Positions 30,755 to 42,640 of a stretch of DNA of 64,000 nt are shown here, piece after piece (the first letter of the stretch is position 1; every line of letters begins with the position of its first letter). Source of the DNA: Dromiciops gliroides (taxonomy: Eukaryota > Chordata > Mammalia > Microbiotheria > Microbiotheriidae); NCBI RefSeq assembly GCF_019393635.1, contig NC_057862.1:410916169-410980168 (forward strand). Reading direction: 5' to 3'. The notes beneath the pieces are model-generated. The model worked only from the letters and a program-made list of their open reading frames with translations, was not told the DNA's origin and ran no database searches. The translations under genes and the position numbers were made by a program.

Positions 30755-30895
30755 AATAAGCTTCATCTTACAAGTGAAGATGCTGAGGTCAGCAAGTGAC
30801 TTGCTTGTCATCCATCTAATAACAGGACCAGGATTTGAATTCAGATTCTCAAATTCCAAATACAATGCTTTTCCTACTATACCATGACACCTCTC
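30755..30895 (-). mobile_element. MIR-family SINE remnant
   Basis: CAAGTGAAGATGCTGAGGTC, AAGTGACTTGCTTGTCATCC and GATTTGAATTCAGATTCTCA in antisense order. Confidence 0.75.
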
Positions 30896-31243
30896 AGTTG
30901 AATGACCTGATTATCTTTCTCTTTAATAACTTTGATCTATAGAAGGTAACTGAGATCTAATTCAATGGGTATTCAATCAATGAATATTTATAGAGTCCCC
31001 AGATAAGACCCATAATGTTAAGGGGTTTTTGTGCTAGAAAGTCCCTTACAGATTATCTATTCTAGCTACCTCCTTTTACAGGTGGGGGAACTGAGGCCCA
31101 GAGAATAGACCTGCATTTTAGACATTAGAAATATCATACACATTTTTATATATTCCACCCTCCCCTACTTGATTGCAAGGTTTTTCAGGACAGAGATTTT
31201 GTTACCCTTAAGCTTTTTAAAATTTTGTTATCCATTACCCTTT

Positions 31244-31397
31244 GGGTTTTTTTTTTTTTTTTGCGGGGCAATGGGGGTCAAGTGACTTGCCCAGGGTCAC
31301 ACAGCCAGTAAGTGTTAAGTGTCTGAGGCCGGATATGAACCCAGGTACTCCTGAATCCAGGGCTGGTGCCCTAACCACTGCGCCATCTAGCTGCCCC
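31244..31397 (-). mobile_element. WSINE1-type SINE, perfect 14-bp TSD
   Basis: Minus copy, type A-like end (GGGGCAATGGGGGTCAAGTG). ATCCATTACCCTTT at 31230-31243 and 31398-31411. An intact 16-base tail of T on plus. Confidence 0.96.
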
Positions 31398-31474
31398 ATC
31401 CATTACCCTTTAACTTAGCTTTTTTATACCCAGAATTCAGCACAGGGCTGTATATTGTTTACTTATTGCTTATT

Positions 31475-31740
31475 TTATATTGTTTAGCTGTTGTTCAGTC
31501 ATGTCCAACTTTTTGCGACTTTATTTGGGGTTTTCTCAGCAGAGATCGTGGGAGTGGTTTACCATTTCCTTCTCTAGCTCATTTTATAGATGAGGAAATT
31601 TATGTAAACGGGGTTAAGTAACTTTCCCAGGGTCACATTGTTAGTAAGTAAGTGTCTGAGGCCAGATTTGAATTCAGGAAAAGGTGTCTTCCTGACTCTA
31701 GGCTCAGCACTCTATTCACTGTGCCACCCAGCTGTTTCAT
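31475..31740 (-). mobile_element. Mar1/MON1-type CORE-SINE
   Basis: TGTTGTTCAGTCATGTCCAA, GGAGTGGTTTACCATTTCCT, TAGATGAGGAAATTTATGTA and TGCCACCCAGCTGTTTC, complete antisense order. Confidence 0.93.
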
Positions 31741-31989
31741 CCTATATACAGTACATGCTTATTTTTTAAAAAATATATATTAAAATTAATTTAATTTGAA
31801 GTAAGTTTCTGAAGGTCATACAGCTAGTAATGGCTGAGCTGAGACTAGATGCCAGTTTTTTGGTTCTCATTACAGCTTTCGTTCCTTTACATCATGCAGG
31901 CTCTCCAGGGTATCCTCTTCCTACTCCACTTTCCATTTTAGGTCTTTGGGTAACAAATGACCCAGCAAGCACAATATTGTTGCTATAGT

Positions 31990-32440
31990 TCATGCACTAT
32001 AGAAGACCTGGCTACCAGTTCTGTTTCTGAGACATATTAGCTAGATGACCTTGGGCAAGTCATATAATCTATCTATCTCCTTAGGAAAATCAGGAGCACT
32101 GGATTAAAGTCAGAAGATGTGGCTTCAAGGGGCAGCTGGGTGGTGCAGTGGATAGAGCACTGGCCCTGGAGTCAGGAGGACCTGAGTTCAAATCCAGACT
32201 CAGACACTTAATACTAGCTGTGTGACTCTAGGCAAGTCACTTAAGCCCAATTGCCTCACCTAAAAGGAAAAAAAATGTGGCTTCAAATCCCAGTTCTGCT
32301 ACTTATACTAACTTTGGGTTTTCCAATAAATTACTTAACCATTCTAGGTTTCAGTTTCCATGTCCACAAAATGGGAAGATTGCATTAAGTGGCCTCTAAG
32401 GTTCCTTGCATCTCTAAACCACTGATCCCTATAGTTCAGC
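31990..32440 (+). mobile_element. MIR split by a WSINE1
   Basis: Left part: CAGTTCTGTTTCTGAGACAT, CTTGGGCAAGTCATATAATC. Right part after 32286: CCCAGTTCTGCTACTTATAC, TAAGTGGCCTCTAAGGTTCC. The left part looks like two overlapping MIR copies. Confidence 0.75.
32129..32274 (+). mobile_element. WSINE1-type SINE, perfect 12-bp TSD
   Basis: Type B copy, flanked by ATGTGGCTTCAA at 32117-32128 and 32275-32286. A short internal loss affects the CACTTACTAGCTG segment. Confidence 0.95.
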
Positions 32441-33784
32441 ACTAGTGATGGCCATCTGGGAGGATACACTTCTTACCTAGCTCTGGAGAACCTTAAATAA
32501 ATATAGCTATCAGCAAGATTTACAACTCTTTAAACCAAAGAAAACATGTGGTTATCATTCTGCCCCATGAGATTGTCACAAATATTAAAAACAAAAGGCT
32601 ATCCCCCTCCCAACCAGACCCTTCTATATTCCTTTTGTCTGTCACAAAGTAGAACAAATCAGATTCTGACCACTCAGGTGGGGCACAGGGGCATGAATCC
32701 ATAAGATTCAGGATTCTTTGTTGAAGATATCTCTAATATGATGATAACTGTGGGGGAAATTTTAAGAGAGGAGTTCCCAAATGGGTGGGAGAGCCACTGC
32801 TTTCTAGAAACCCAGAGCTGAAGAATAATTGACTTATAGACACAGAGGTTCAGGGCGACATGTTCTGAAGCATAAGCTGAGAATTGTAGATTGTCTCCCC
32901 TGGGGATTTGAAGAAAATCTTCTGTGGGGTATGTGTAAGTACTAATATGGGAGAATTGAGTATAGTCTACACTCAACACCCCAACACATCCCCTCTCACC
33001 CCCACCCCCACTGCACTGTAGAATACCCTCCGTGGTCTCTGTGGACAGTCAGTATCATGTCCCTGAATCCTACATATTTACAATCCTTTCCACAAGATCC
33101 TAGGATCACTCTAGTGAGGTCCAACAGATGGCACTGTTGAGATTCTTCTTCAGACACTCAGATGGGAACTTCCCTGCCTGTGCTCTCCCTTCGCAATCCT
33201 CTCAAATCTCCATTTCTTTGCAAATTCCATCTTTACTCCCTCGCTGATGCCTCTTAATTTCTTTCTACATCTTTTATGCATGATCCAGCTCAGAAAAGCA
33301 TTTTGGGATACAGTCAGTATCAGAGTTGCAACACAAAATAAAATCACAGCTCATTATTTTTTCTATATCAAGGCTTATTTCTCCCTGTTCTGTGGAGGCT
33401 AATCTTCCCTGAGCTGTTGCCTTCAGATCCTTAAACCCTGACAATTTCTCCTTTCATCTGTCAGCTGTACCTCTTTGGGATACCTGGGATGCCAGGGTTT
33501 GGGACTGGGAAACTGTTGTAGAGGATCTCAGAATTCATGGGCTGGGCTGGGAATGCAGATTTAGGACTTCAACATTTGCATGCAGATACCTGGATGCAAT
33601 GCATCCTTTGAGTATGCCCTCCAATGAATGCTCCATCCTTCAGATCAGCATGCCGAGTAGCCTCCTCAAGTCAAAGCCCCTTAAATCAGAAGTGGGACTA
33701 TGGTGATATGAGTTGGACTGAATTCTACCTTTGAAGTATCTATGAAAGGGGGTTTGCTAAGCAAATTAGAAGAATAAATGGGAT
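32441..33784. other. Repeat-poor interval
   Basis: 1.3 kb with no recognised interspersed repeat. Minus frames of 60 to 101 codons are without domains. Confidence 0.4.
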
Positions 33785-34070
33785 TATGCCTCTTAGCCCA
33801 TCAAAGTCCTACTCATCCTTCAGGTCTCAGCTTAAATCCAACCTTCTCAGTGAAGCTTCACCAATTTGAGCCCACAGTGACTTCTCTTTTCTCAATCTAT
33901 ATTCCATTTGTAAACCGTCCCAAACCATTTATCACCTGATCTTGCATCATTATCTTTTTTATACGTTGGGTTTTTCTCTTAAACTAAATTGCAGATTATT
34001 TGAGGATAGGGCCTTCTTTGTCTCCCACATGAAGCTTAGCAGAAATAATGTCTGTTGATTGAGAGGATGT
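33785..34070 (+). mobile_element. L2 3'-end copy
   Basis: CATCCTTCAGGTCTCAGCTT, CTTCTCAGTGAAGCTTCACC, CCAAACCATTTATCACCTGA and ATTGCAGATTATTTGAGGAT follow the L2 3' region in sense order. Confidence 0.8.
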
Positions 34071-34264
34071 CCCTGACTTTACATGTATAAATTATATTGC
34101 TTGGCCTCTCAATTGGTGGGGGAGGGACTGGATCAGGAAGAAAGAGTTTCTAGAATTCAAAATTTTAAGAAAATGATTTCTAAAAGTAAATAATTAATTA
34201 CATAATAATAATTTTTAAAAAAGAGAACAGGCCTTTTCCCTTCACATCTTTGGATCACAAGTGC

Positions 34265-34435
34265 ATAGATTTAGATCTAGACAATATCTTAAAGGATGAG
34301 GAAACTGAAGACCAGAAAGGACCTTAAACAGAAAGGTTAAATAATTTGTCCAAGGTCATGTTGGTAGTAAATGTCAGAGGCTAGTCTTGAACTTATTTCT
34401 TTGATTCTGCAGCCATTGCCCTTTTCATAGTAACA
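34265..34435 (-). mobile_element. MIR-family SINE remnant
   Basis: AGGATGAGGAAACTGAAGAC, TTTGTCCAAGGTCATGTTGG and CTAGTCTTGAACTTATTTCT, antisense. Confidence 0.7.
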
Positions 34436-35077
34436 TATAGCTTCTCTCTGCTTCCTCATGAAGAATTGATATGGCATATACAAATCATTCCTATTTATTC
34501 ATTAAAGCTTGTACCTCAGGGCTTTCATGGGGTAGTACTGTTTTCCTAGCTTAAATTACTGTTTTTCTGAGTTATAAATATATTCTCTTTAAAGTCTTAT
34601 GTGATTGAGATTTTTCTCTAATTCAGATGAACTTGTTTTCTTATTGGAACAAATGAGTGAGTTGCTAGTAATCCTAAGTTACTAATACCTCCCTCAAACT
34701 CCATTGTTGAAAAAATGGTCTCTCCCTCTGTTGTAGATCACTACTTTCTGAATTCTGGCCCTGGGAACACAAAGTAATTTGAGCCCTCAGAAGATTAAAG
34801 AGTTAGGTTAGCTTTATTCTTTTACTTGGCAGGATATGCTTTAAAGCACACCATTTTAGGCTGCCCAAGAATATTCTCAAAACTTCTCACAAGAACTGAC
34901 TTTTATCTTACTCATTTCCATCTCATGACTACATCTACATTCTAGAATGTTAATAAAATACTAGTTTGTTTCTCCTGTGGACAATTTATGTTATATCATA
35001 TAATTGGACACATTTCCCTGAGGATTCTGCTGTTATAGTGTATCAGTCTCCTTAATGTTTATCCAAGATGGCTAATA
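34436..35077. other. Unassigned AT-rich interval
   Basis: No gene or repeat recognised. Confidence 0.4.
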
Positions 35078-35650
35078 GCAAAATTAATATAATAAAACAT
35101 TATTCTCCTCATACTGTATACCAAAGAGAATCAAAATGAGTAAATGATCTTGACATAAAGGGTAATATCATAAGTAAATTAGATTGCATGAAATTAAAAA
35201 GGTTTACGCAAATAGAACCAATGCAGCCAAAATTAGAAGGAAAGCAGAAAACTAGGGAAAATTTTTTGCAGCATGATTTTTTCTGATTAAAAAGAAAAAC
35301 ATTCAAATTTTCAAATATATAGGGAACAAAGCCAAATTTATAAAAATAAAAGCCATTCTTAATTGATAAATTGTCAAAGAAGTCAAAGTTATCAATAGTT
35401 ACATTAAAAAAATGCTCTAAATATCTATTAATTAGAGAAATGCAAATTAAAACAACCCTGAGGTGCTACCTCACACCCATCAGATTGGCCAATATGACAG
35501 AAAAGAAAAATGACAAATGTTGTAGAGGGGAAATGGGAAAATTTGGGACACTGATGCATTGTTGTGAACTGGTTCAACCATTCCAAAGAGTAATTTGTAA
35601 CTAGGCCCAAAGTACTATAAAACTGTACATACCTTTTGACCCAGCAATAG
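35078..35650 (+). mobile_element. L1 ORF2 C-terminal fragment, 3'-truncated
   Basis: GAGAATCAAAATGAGTAAAT, TAGATTGCATGAAATTAAAA, AGAGAAATGCAAATTAAAAC, GAGGTGCTACCTCACACCCA and CTTTTGACCCAGCAATAG follow the end of L1 ORF2 and stop just inside the 3' UTR. Loss of the 3' end means later deletion. Confidence 0.88.
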
Positions 35651-36814
35651 GGCCACCAGCACCTAGAAAAGCAAAGGATACTTTCAAATTAATTGTGAAA
35701 TGTGGCCTGTTTTACAGGGTAGGTTGTATACATTTTACTTTGGAATCCCACTCTGGGATAACCTAAGCACTCACAGCAGTAGTTTGGGTATCAAGAGAAA
35801 TAATGACTCCTTCAGTTTCAAGCCTCCCTAAGGGTCCACATTCCTAATACTTATAGCTCAGGATCCCCTACAATTCATTTTCCTTTACTCATCATCCATA
35901 GAATGTATTTAGACCATAACAAAGGAATTTTCTGAAGTAGTACAGCTTGAGCAGTTCATGCAAAGTATTCTCTCCATATATCTAGGATATACTCTACCAC
36001 AAATATATACAATGTCAGTGGATATGCTTGGGTACATTTATGAAATACATTTGCAGAAAGGCACATATGCAATGTAAACATATGGCCATGGCATTTGAAA
36101 ACTTTGGTAATGCAAGACTCTTATGTCTTCTTTTCTCATGGTATCTTTTCACAGCTCTCCCTGGGCACAGTGTCTCTATAAAGTATATAATAAATTTTTA
36201 AAATTTATAATTTAGTAGTAGTAATAATGACAGCAGTAACAACAATAGCAGCAGCAATAACAACCACCAGATTTTTATAGAGCTTACCTAAGTCCAGAAA
36301 AGATCTTTACCAGGTGCATTCAGGTAACATATCTTTTTTTCAGCCACAGTAACTCTTGAATATCATCCTCTAAGATATGGAAGGATTGCAACCTATGTTA
36401 GTGGAAGGAGTAGCCATACCAGTGAAATCATATGTTAGTTTTAAGGGAGTGCAATGTTATAGTAGTTTTATGTGTTTTTATTTTCTGCCTATGATTTCCT
36501 TTGAGGTTTTAATTTCAGTTTTTATGCCCAGTCTGTTCTCCATTGTCAATATCCATTTCCCTTAGAGATCATTTTTAGCCTCTGTTGTCCTCCTTTAGCA
36601 TTCAAATAATAGTAATAACAATGACAATAATACTACTTCAGTAAATCAGCTATCATTTTGGGGCTCCCTAACACTGGTTGAGATGGCAACCAATCTGTAC
36701 CTTTTCATCCTGTACAAGCCTTATTCATGTCTTTCTATAAGTCTTTTGTTATTCAATGCATCAAGGAAACTATTTCTACCAATGCAGATAAACACTGATT
36801 TTGCAGTTTATATT
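35651..36814. other. Repeat-poor interval
   Basis: Contains a short AGTAGT/ACAGCAGCAACAACAA trinucleotide region (about 36210-36265). Nothing else recognised. Confidence 0.4.
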
Positions 36815-36940
36815 ATTAGATGCCTGGGGCACTCAGGGGTTAAGAGATTAGTCCAGGATCACAAAATCAGCATGTGTCAGAGGTAGGATTTGAACCTAGG
36901 TCTTTCTGGCCTCAAGGTTATCTCTCTGTCCACTAGGGCT
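36815..36940 (-). mobile_element. MIR-family SINE remnant
   Basis: GGTTAAGAGATTAGTCCAGG, GATTTGAACCTAGGTCTTTC and CTCTGTCCACTAG, antisense. Confidence 0.72.
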
Positions 36941-37044
36941 TCACTATTATTCACAGTGGCCTCCATCAAATTTCCAAAGATCTACCCAATGCACTAAATA
37001 GAGGTTTCCCCTGGTTCTTTTATTATTAAGTTGATACTAAACCC

Positions 37045-37305
37045 CAAGAGCAACTAGGTGGCATAATGAATAGAGTTCTGGGCTTGGAGTCAAGAAGACT
37101 CATCTTCCTGAGTTCAAATCTGGCTTCAGACACTTACTGTGTGATCCTGGGAAATTTACTTAAGCATTTTCCTCAGTTGTTTGTCTGTAAAATGAGCTGG
37201 AGAAGGGAATGGCTAACTACTCCAATATCTCTGTCAAGAAAACCCCAAATGGGGTCACAAAGAATCAGACACGACTGAAAAATGACTGAACAATAGCAAC
37301 AATAA
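37045..37305 (+). mobile_element. Mar1/MON1-type CORE-SINE
   Basis: CAACTAGGTGGCATAATGAA, TGTAAAATGAGCTGGAGAAG, AAGAAAACCCCAAATGGGGT, GAATCAGACACGACTGAAAA, full sense order. Confidence 0.94.
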
Positions 37306-37349
37306 GGATACTAAGCCCACAAATAAAAATGATTAAACTGCACATTTAC

Positions 37350-37570
37350 ACATGTATAGTGCTTTATAGTTTATCAATCAATTTCATATATATTGATTGA
37401 ACTTTAATCTCCCACAATCCACATAAAGAATTATTATCTCCATTTTATATATGGAAAAAATGGTGGTTTATCTGGGGTCATATAGTTTGTAAATATTAGA
37501 ACAGGGACTGATGCTCAGACCTTCTGACTTCATGTCCATCGTTCCTTCGACTCTACCATTTGGCATAATA
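37350..37570 (-). mobile_element. MIR-family SINE remnant
   Basis: AGTGCTTTATAGTTTATCAA, ATCTCCATTTTATATATGGA and TATCTGGGGTCATATAGTTT, antisense. Confidence 0.7.
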
Positions 37571-38654
37571 TCCACTGGGAAATAAGGGAAAAGATATGAT
37601 TTATAAGAGTATTTGATTAAAACAAAAAAACCCAAAAATGATGATTATCCTGGATTGTCTTCTTTGGGGAACACAATTTTCAAGGGAAAAAAGGACAATA
37701 ACTAAGGTAAGATTGTAAAAGAATGAATCTCGATGCCTGGCAGCTATAATATCAAAGGACAGTTCATTATGGTGATATTGGTATAAGAGCAGACATTTGT
37801 CTTAAAATAACTAACCTTGCTCTCTGCTGAGTGTCCTTGGCATGGTCACAAGACATTCAGGTTAATTTTCTAATAATAAGTAACCACTCAATGGACATTA
37901 CTTCTTAGATATATTTGTGAAGATATACAAGTGTGCTGTGAATGGCAAGTTAGGATGAGACAGTGATAAATCATTGTTAGGAAAAAAATAGTATAATACT
38001 GAAAGCAGGGCTTGATTTACCATAAGGTGAAGTGGGGAGAACTGCAGCTAAGTCAAGGTATAATAATGATTTTCTTGCTGCTCTTATTGCCAATAAACAT
38101 GATCTCCATACTACAAGAATACTTCAAAATATTCTCAAGAATTCAACTAACAACAACAAAAAAAAAAACACAAAAAAGAAGAAAAAAGAATTAAACCAAT
38201 AGTATAGTCTGAATTGTTGTCCACAATTGCCTGGACACAATATTGATGTCATCCTTAAGGATGACATTTTTAATAGCTGTTACCCTACAACATGCTCAAT
38301 CTCCAAGCTGCATGAAATGAAAAGCTTTCAAAATATAGGGACTTAGAGAAGAGATCAAAATCATGGGGGGACAGGACAAGGTATATGGTGTTTCTGTCGT
38401 CCTATCTGCTACTGGAGTAATCTTGTAGATGCTTTTATCTAATTTACAGAAGAGTTTATGCCCCTATTGATTTATAAGAAGCAGTCATTTTGTCTGCCTG
38501 TAAAAGTTTCCTGAAGCATTAAATATAAAATAATAATAGTGGGAAGAGAAACTGGAGAGATTTGACCCTGAATTAAGCATTGTTTGCCTTCCTGTGTGAT
38601 GAGAAGCATAAGACTAATAATTGTCTAGAGCAGGGTTTTCTGCATGTGATGGTG
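37571..38654. other. Repeat-poor interval
   Basis: About 1.1 kb with no element recognised. A short inverted pair, TTGATGTCATCCTTAAGGATGACA (read as two arms of GTCATCCTTAAGGATGAC at 38247-38264), is a perfect 18-base palindrome. Confidence 0.45.
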
Positions 38655-38898
38655 ATAATAATAATTGATAGCATTTAGATAGTACTTTAACTTTGCAAAG
38701 TACTTTACTTATGTTCTCTCATTTGATCCTTACAACAACCCTAAGAGTTAGGTGCTATTATGATCTTCATTTTACAGACAAGGAAACTGAGGCTGTACAT
38801 ACCTAAAGACACAATTAATATTTGTTTAAGTCTAGATTTGAATTCAGATTTTCCTGACTCCAAGTCCACTGCATTATCTATTCTACCACCTAGCTGCA
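38655..38898 (-). mobile_element. MIR-family SINE
   Basis: AACTTTGCAAAGTACTTTAC, TCATTTGATCCTTACAACAA, ACAGACAAGGAAACTGAGGC, TTTGAATTCAGATTTTCCTG, CTACCACCTAGCTGC. Confidence 0.88.
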
Positions 38899-38917
38899 AT
38901 CTGGTAAAGTCTGTTGA

Positions 38918-39140
38918 CCCCTTTAACAACTTTAGCAAAGTTGCAAGATACAAAATAAATCCACATAAATCATCATCATTTCTATATATTAACAACAAAG
39001 TCCAGGAACAACAGATAGAAAGAGAACTTCCATTTAAAATTACTGTAGATAATAGGAAATACTTGGAAGTTTACCTGCCAAGACAAATCCAAGAACTATA
39101 TGACCAGAACTATAAAACACTTTTCACACAAATAAAGTCA
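38918..39140 (+). mobile_element. L1 ORF2 reverse-transcriptase-distal fragment
   Basis: In frame on plus: FSKVARYKINPHKSSSFLYI, IERELPFKITVDNRKYLEVY and IQELYDQNYKTLFTQIK. These match the L1 ORF2p stretch after the RT palm (human GYKINVQKSQAFLYTNN, SELPFTIA, KYLGIQL, LFKENYKPLLKEIK). Truncated on both sides. Confidence 0.9.
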
Positions 39141-39186
39141 TCTTTTTTTTTTGCTTGTACCAATGATGATTTTTTGTTCCCCCAAT

Positions 39187-39273
39187 ATATATCTAGATCT
39201 AGATGTAGATCTAGATCTAGATAGATATAGATATGTATGTGTATGTGTATATATGTATATGTATGTATATATT
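39187..39273. repeat. (AGATCT)n and (GTATAT)n tract
   Basis: TCTAGATCTAGATGTAGATC repeats are self-complementary and followed by TATGTGTA repeats. Confidence 0.9.
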
Positions 39274-39781
39274 AACTTAATTTGATTTGATTTTTTAAAA
39301 TCTTGTTTTCCAATTACATGTGAAGATATTTTTTGAGTTCCAAATTTTTCTCCCTTCCTCCCTTCCCTCCCCCACCCAAGCCAGCAAGCTATCTGATATA
39401 GGTTATACATAACAATCATGTTGAACATATTTCCACATTAGTCATATTGTAAGAGAAGAATCAGAACAAAAGGAAAAAATGCAAGAAAGAATAAACAAGA
39501 ACAACAACAAAAGCAACAGTAAAAGTGGAAATGGTGTGCTTCAATCTGAATTCAGACTCCATAGTTCTTTTTCTGAATGTGGAGAGCATTTTCCACTATA
39601 AGTCTTTTGGCATTGTCTTGGATCATTGTATTGCTGAGAAGAGTTAAGTCTATCACAGTTGATCATCATACAATGTTGTTGATACTGTATACAATGTTCT
39701 TTTGGTTCTGCTCATTTTACTCAGCATCAATTCATGTAAGACTTTCCAAGTTTTTCTGAAATCCATCTGTTTATCATTTCT

Positions 39782-39936
39782 TTGTTTTCTTTTATTTTAT
39801 TGGTGAGACAATCGGGGTTAAGTGACTTGCTCAGGGTCACACAGCTAGTAAGTGTTAAGTGTCTGAGGCCGCATTTGAACTCAGGTTCTCCTGACTCCAG
39901 GGCCTGTACTCTATTCACTGTGCCACCTAACTGCCT
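39782..39936 (-). mobile_element. WSINE1-type SINE in L1, about 15-bp TSD
   Basis: Minus copy, type B end. CTGTTTATCATTTCT (39767-39781) and CTGCTTATCATTTCT (39937-39951) flank it and rejoin the L1 (ATCCGCCTGCTTATCATTTC). Confidence 0.95.
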
Positions 39937-40539
39937 CTGCTTATCATTTCTTACAGTACAATAGTATAACTGTATATTCATATACCACAACTTGTTTAGC
40001 CATTCCCCAATTGGTGGGCAGTCCCTCAATTTCCAACTTGTTGCAACCACAAAAAGAGCAGCTACAAATATTTTTGTACATGTGGGTCCTTTTCCCTTTT
40101 TTTTTGATCTCTTTGGGATATAGATTTAGTAGTGGTATTGCTGGGTCAAGGGGTATGCACAGTATAAAGCCTTTTGGGCATGGTTCCAGATTGCTCTCCA
40201 GAATGTTTGGATCAGTTCACAGCTCCACCAACAGTACATTAATGTTCCATTTTCCCCACATCTTCTGAAACAGTTTTCATTTTCCTTTTTTGTCATATTA
40301 GCCAATCATATAGGTGTGAGGTGGTATCTCAGAGTAGTTTTAATTTGCATTTCTCTAATCAGTAGTGATTGAGAACATTTTTTCATATGGCTGTAGATAG
40401 CTTTAATTTCTTCATCTGAAAACTGACCGTTCTTCAATTGGGGAATGACTTGTATTCTTATATATTTGATTCAATTCTCTATATATTTTAGATATGAGGC
40501 CTTTATCAGAAACATTGTCTGTAAAAATTATTTCCCAGC

Positions 40540-40689
40540 AGGAGGCAGCTAGGTGGTGCAGTGGATAAAGCACCGGCCCTGGATTCAGGAGGCCCTGAGT
40601 TCAAATCCAGCCATACACTTAACACTTACTAGCTGTGTGACCCTCGGTAAGTCATTTAACCCTCATTGCCCTGCAAAAAAAAAAAAATA
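40540..40689 (+). mobile_element. WSINE1-type SINE in L1, 11-bp TSD
   Basis: Type A copy with a small loss in GGCCTCAGACAC. TATTTCCCAGC at 40529-40539 and 40690-40700. Confidence 0.95.
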
Positions 40690-41560
40690 TATTTCCCAGC
40701 TTTCTGCTTTCCTTCTAATTTTGTTTGTATTAGTTTTGTTGGTGCAAAAACTTTTTAATTTAATGTAGTCCAAATGATCCACTCTGCATTTTATAATGTT
40801 CTCTATCTCATCTTTGGTCATAAATTCTTCCACTCTCCATAGATCTGACAAGTAAACTATTCCTTCCTTTTCTAATATGTTTATGTTATCACCCTTTATG
40901 TCTAGCTCATGTATCCATTTTTATTTTTTTGAACATGGTGTAAGATGATGGTCTATGCCTAGTTTCTGCCATACTATTTTCCAGTTTTTCTAGAAATTTT
41001 TGTAAAATAGTGAGTTCTTATCCTGGAGGCTAGAGTCTTTGGGTTTATTAAACAGGAGATTGCTATATTCATTTGCTGCTGTCTTTTATGTGCATAACCT
41101 TTTCCACTGTGAATCCACCTCTCTATTTCTTAGCCAGTACCAAATAGTTTTGATGATTGCTGCTTTATAATATAGTTTTAGATATGGTACAGCTAGGCCA
41201 CCTTCCTTCATATTTTTTTTCATTAATTCCCTTGATATTCTTGACCTTTTGTTGTTCCATATGAATTTTTTTATTATTTTTATAGCTCTATGAAAAAAAT
41301 GTTAGTTTGATTGGTATGGCACTGAATAAGTAAATTAATTTAGGTAGAATTGTCATTTTTATTATATTATTTCATCCTACCCATGAGTAATTTATATTTT
41401 TTCATTTGTTTAGATATGATTTTATTTGTGTGAAAAATATTTTGTAATTGTGTTCATATAGTTCCTGGGTTTACTTTGACAGGTAGACTCCCAAATATTT
41501 TATATTGCCTACAGTTATTTTAAATGGAATTTCTCTAAATATTCCTTTTTGCTACCCCTT

Positions 41561-41845
41561 AAGTTTTTTTTTTTAATATCACATTAGAATCAACTTATAT
41601 CCACACCTTCTGTCTGTGTATACTCCTCCTATCTGCCTTAATAAAGATACTATTCTGAGAGTTACAAGTATCCGCTTCCCTGTGTAGGGATACACATATT
41701 TTAACCTTATTGTGTAATATGTTTTTTCTCCTTTTTACCTTGTCATTTATCTTTTGAATCTTGTATTTGTGGTTTGAATTTTCTATTTAGTTCTGGGCTT
41801 TTCATTACTATTTCATTGAATGCCCATCTTTTCCCCTGAAATATT
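41561..41845 (-). mobile_element. HAL1 spacer fragment
   Basis: GAGAGTTACAAGTATCCGCT, TTTGAATCTTGTATTTGTGG, TTTTCTATTTAGTTCTGGGC and TTTTCCCCTGAAATATTTTG match the ORF1-to-3'-UTR spacer of the HAL1 copy (49230-49610). The segment stops where a plus-strand HAL1 begins. Confidence 0.7.
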
Positions 41846-42640
41846 TTGCTGAAAGGGACCCCAAAAGGAAAACTCCAAGGAATATCATAGCTAAATTCCA
41901 TAATTATTTTTATTTTTTATTAGTTTATTAATTTTTGGTGAGGCAATTGGGGTTAAGTGACTTGCCCAGAGTCACACAGATACTAAGTTTTAAGTGTCGG
42001 AGGCCAGATTTGAACTCAGGTCCTCCTGAATCCAGGGCCAGTGCTCTACCTACTGCGCCACCTAGCTGCCCAAATTCCATAATTATCAAGTAAAGGAGAA
42101 AATACTGAAAACAGCCAGAAAGAAACAATTTAAATATCAAGGAACAACAATCAGAATTACACAGGACCTGGCAGTTTCAACATGAAAGAATTGGAAGGCT
42201 TAGACTATGATATTCTGGAGGTCAAAGGAACTGGGGTTACAACCAAGAATGTCTATCAATTGGGTAATGGCTAAACAAGCTGTGGTATATGATGGTGATG
42301 GAATATTATTATGCTGTAAGAAATGACAAGCAGAATGGTTTCAGAAAGAACTGGAAAGACTTGTATGAACTTATGTGTAGTGATGTGAGCAGAATTAGGG
42401 GAACACTATACACAGAGAGCAATATTATTTGATGAAGAACTGTGGATGATTTGACTATTCTCAGCAATACAATGATCCAAGAAAATCCCAAAGGACTATT
42501 AATGAAGCATACTATTCACCTCCAAAGAAAGAATTGATATTGATTGTACACAGACTGAAGCTTACTATTTTTCACTTTCTTTTGTTTTTTATTTTATTCA
42601 AGTTTTCTTATACAAAATGACTAATATGGTAATGTTTTAC
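41846..42640 (+). mobile_element. HAL1 copy: ORF1 end joined directly to L1-like 3' UTR
   Basis: After ORF1-type sequence (AAAACTCCAAGGAATATCAT, AAGGAGAAAATACTGAAAAC, TTACACAGGACCTGGCAGTT, AACTGGGGTTACAACCAAGA) the element passes at about 42250 straight into the L1 3' UTR block (TCTATCAATTGGGTAATGGC, AGGGGAACACTATACACAGA). No ORF2 lies between, which is the hallmark of HAL1. A SINE lies inside at 41908-42071. Confidence 0.82.
41908..42071 (-). mobile_element. WSINE1-type SINE in HAL1, perfect 15-bp TSD
   Basis: Minus copy, type B end. AAATTCCATAATTAT at 41893-41907 and 42072-42086. Confidence 0.96.

Larger units (their letters stand above)
39295..41560 (-). mobile_element. L1, 5'-truncated, ORF2 C-terminal half plus 3' UTR
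   Basis: Antisense L1: TTTCCAATTACATGTGAAGA, GGTTATACATAACAATCATG, CTTTGGGATATAGATTTAGT, TGGTATCTCAGAGTAGTTTT, TTGGTATGGCACTGAATAAG, TTTGACAGGTAGACTCCCAA. About 2 kb without its two SINE insertions. The 5' break lies before the RT catalytic block. Confidence 0.93.

Noticed and set aside
33570-33582. Octamer-like ATTTGCAT near 33573
   Set aside because: An 8-base motif is expected by chance many times in 64 kb, and nothing around it supports a promoter.
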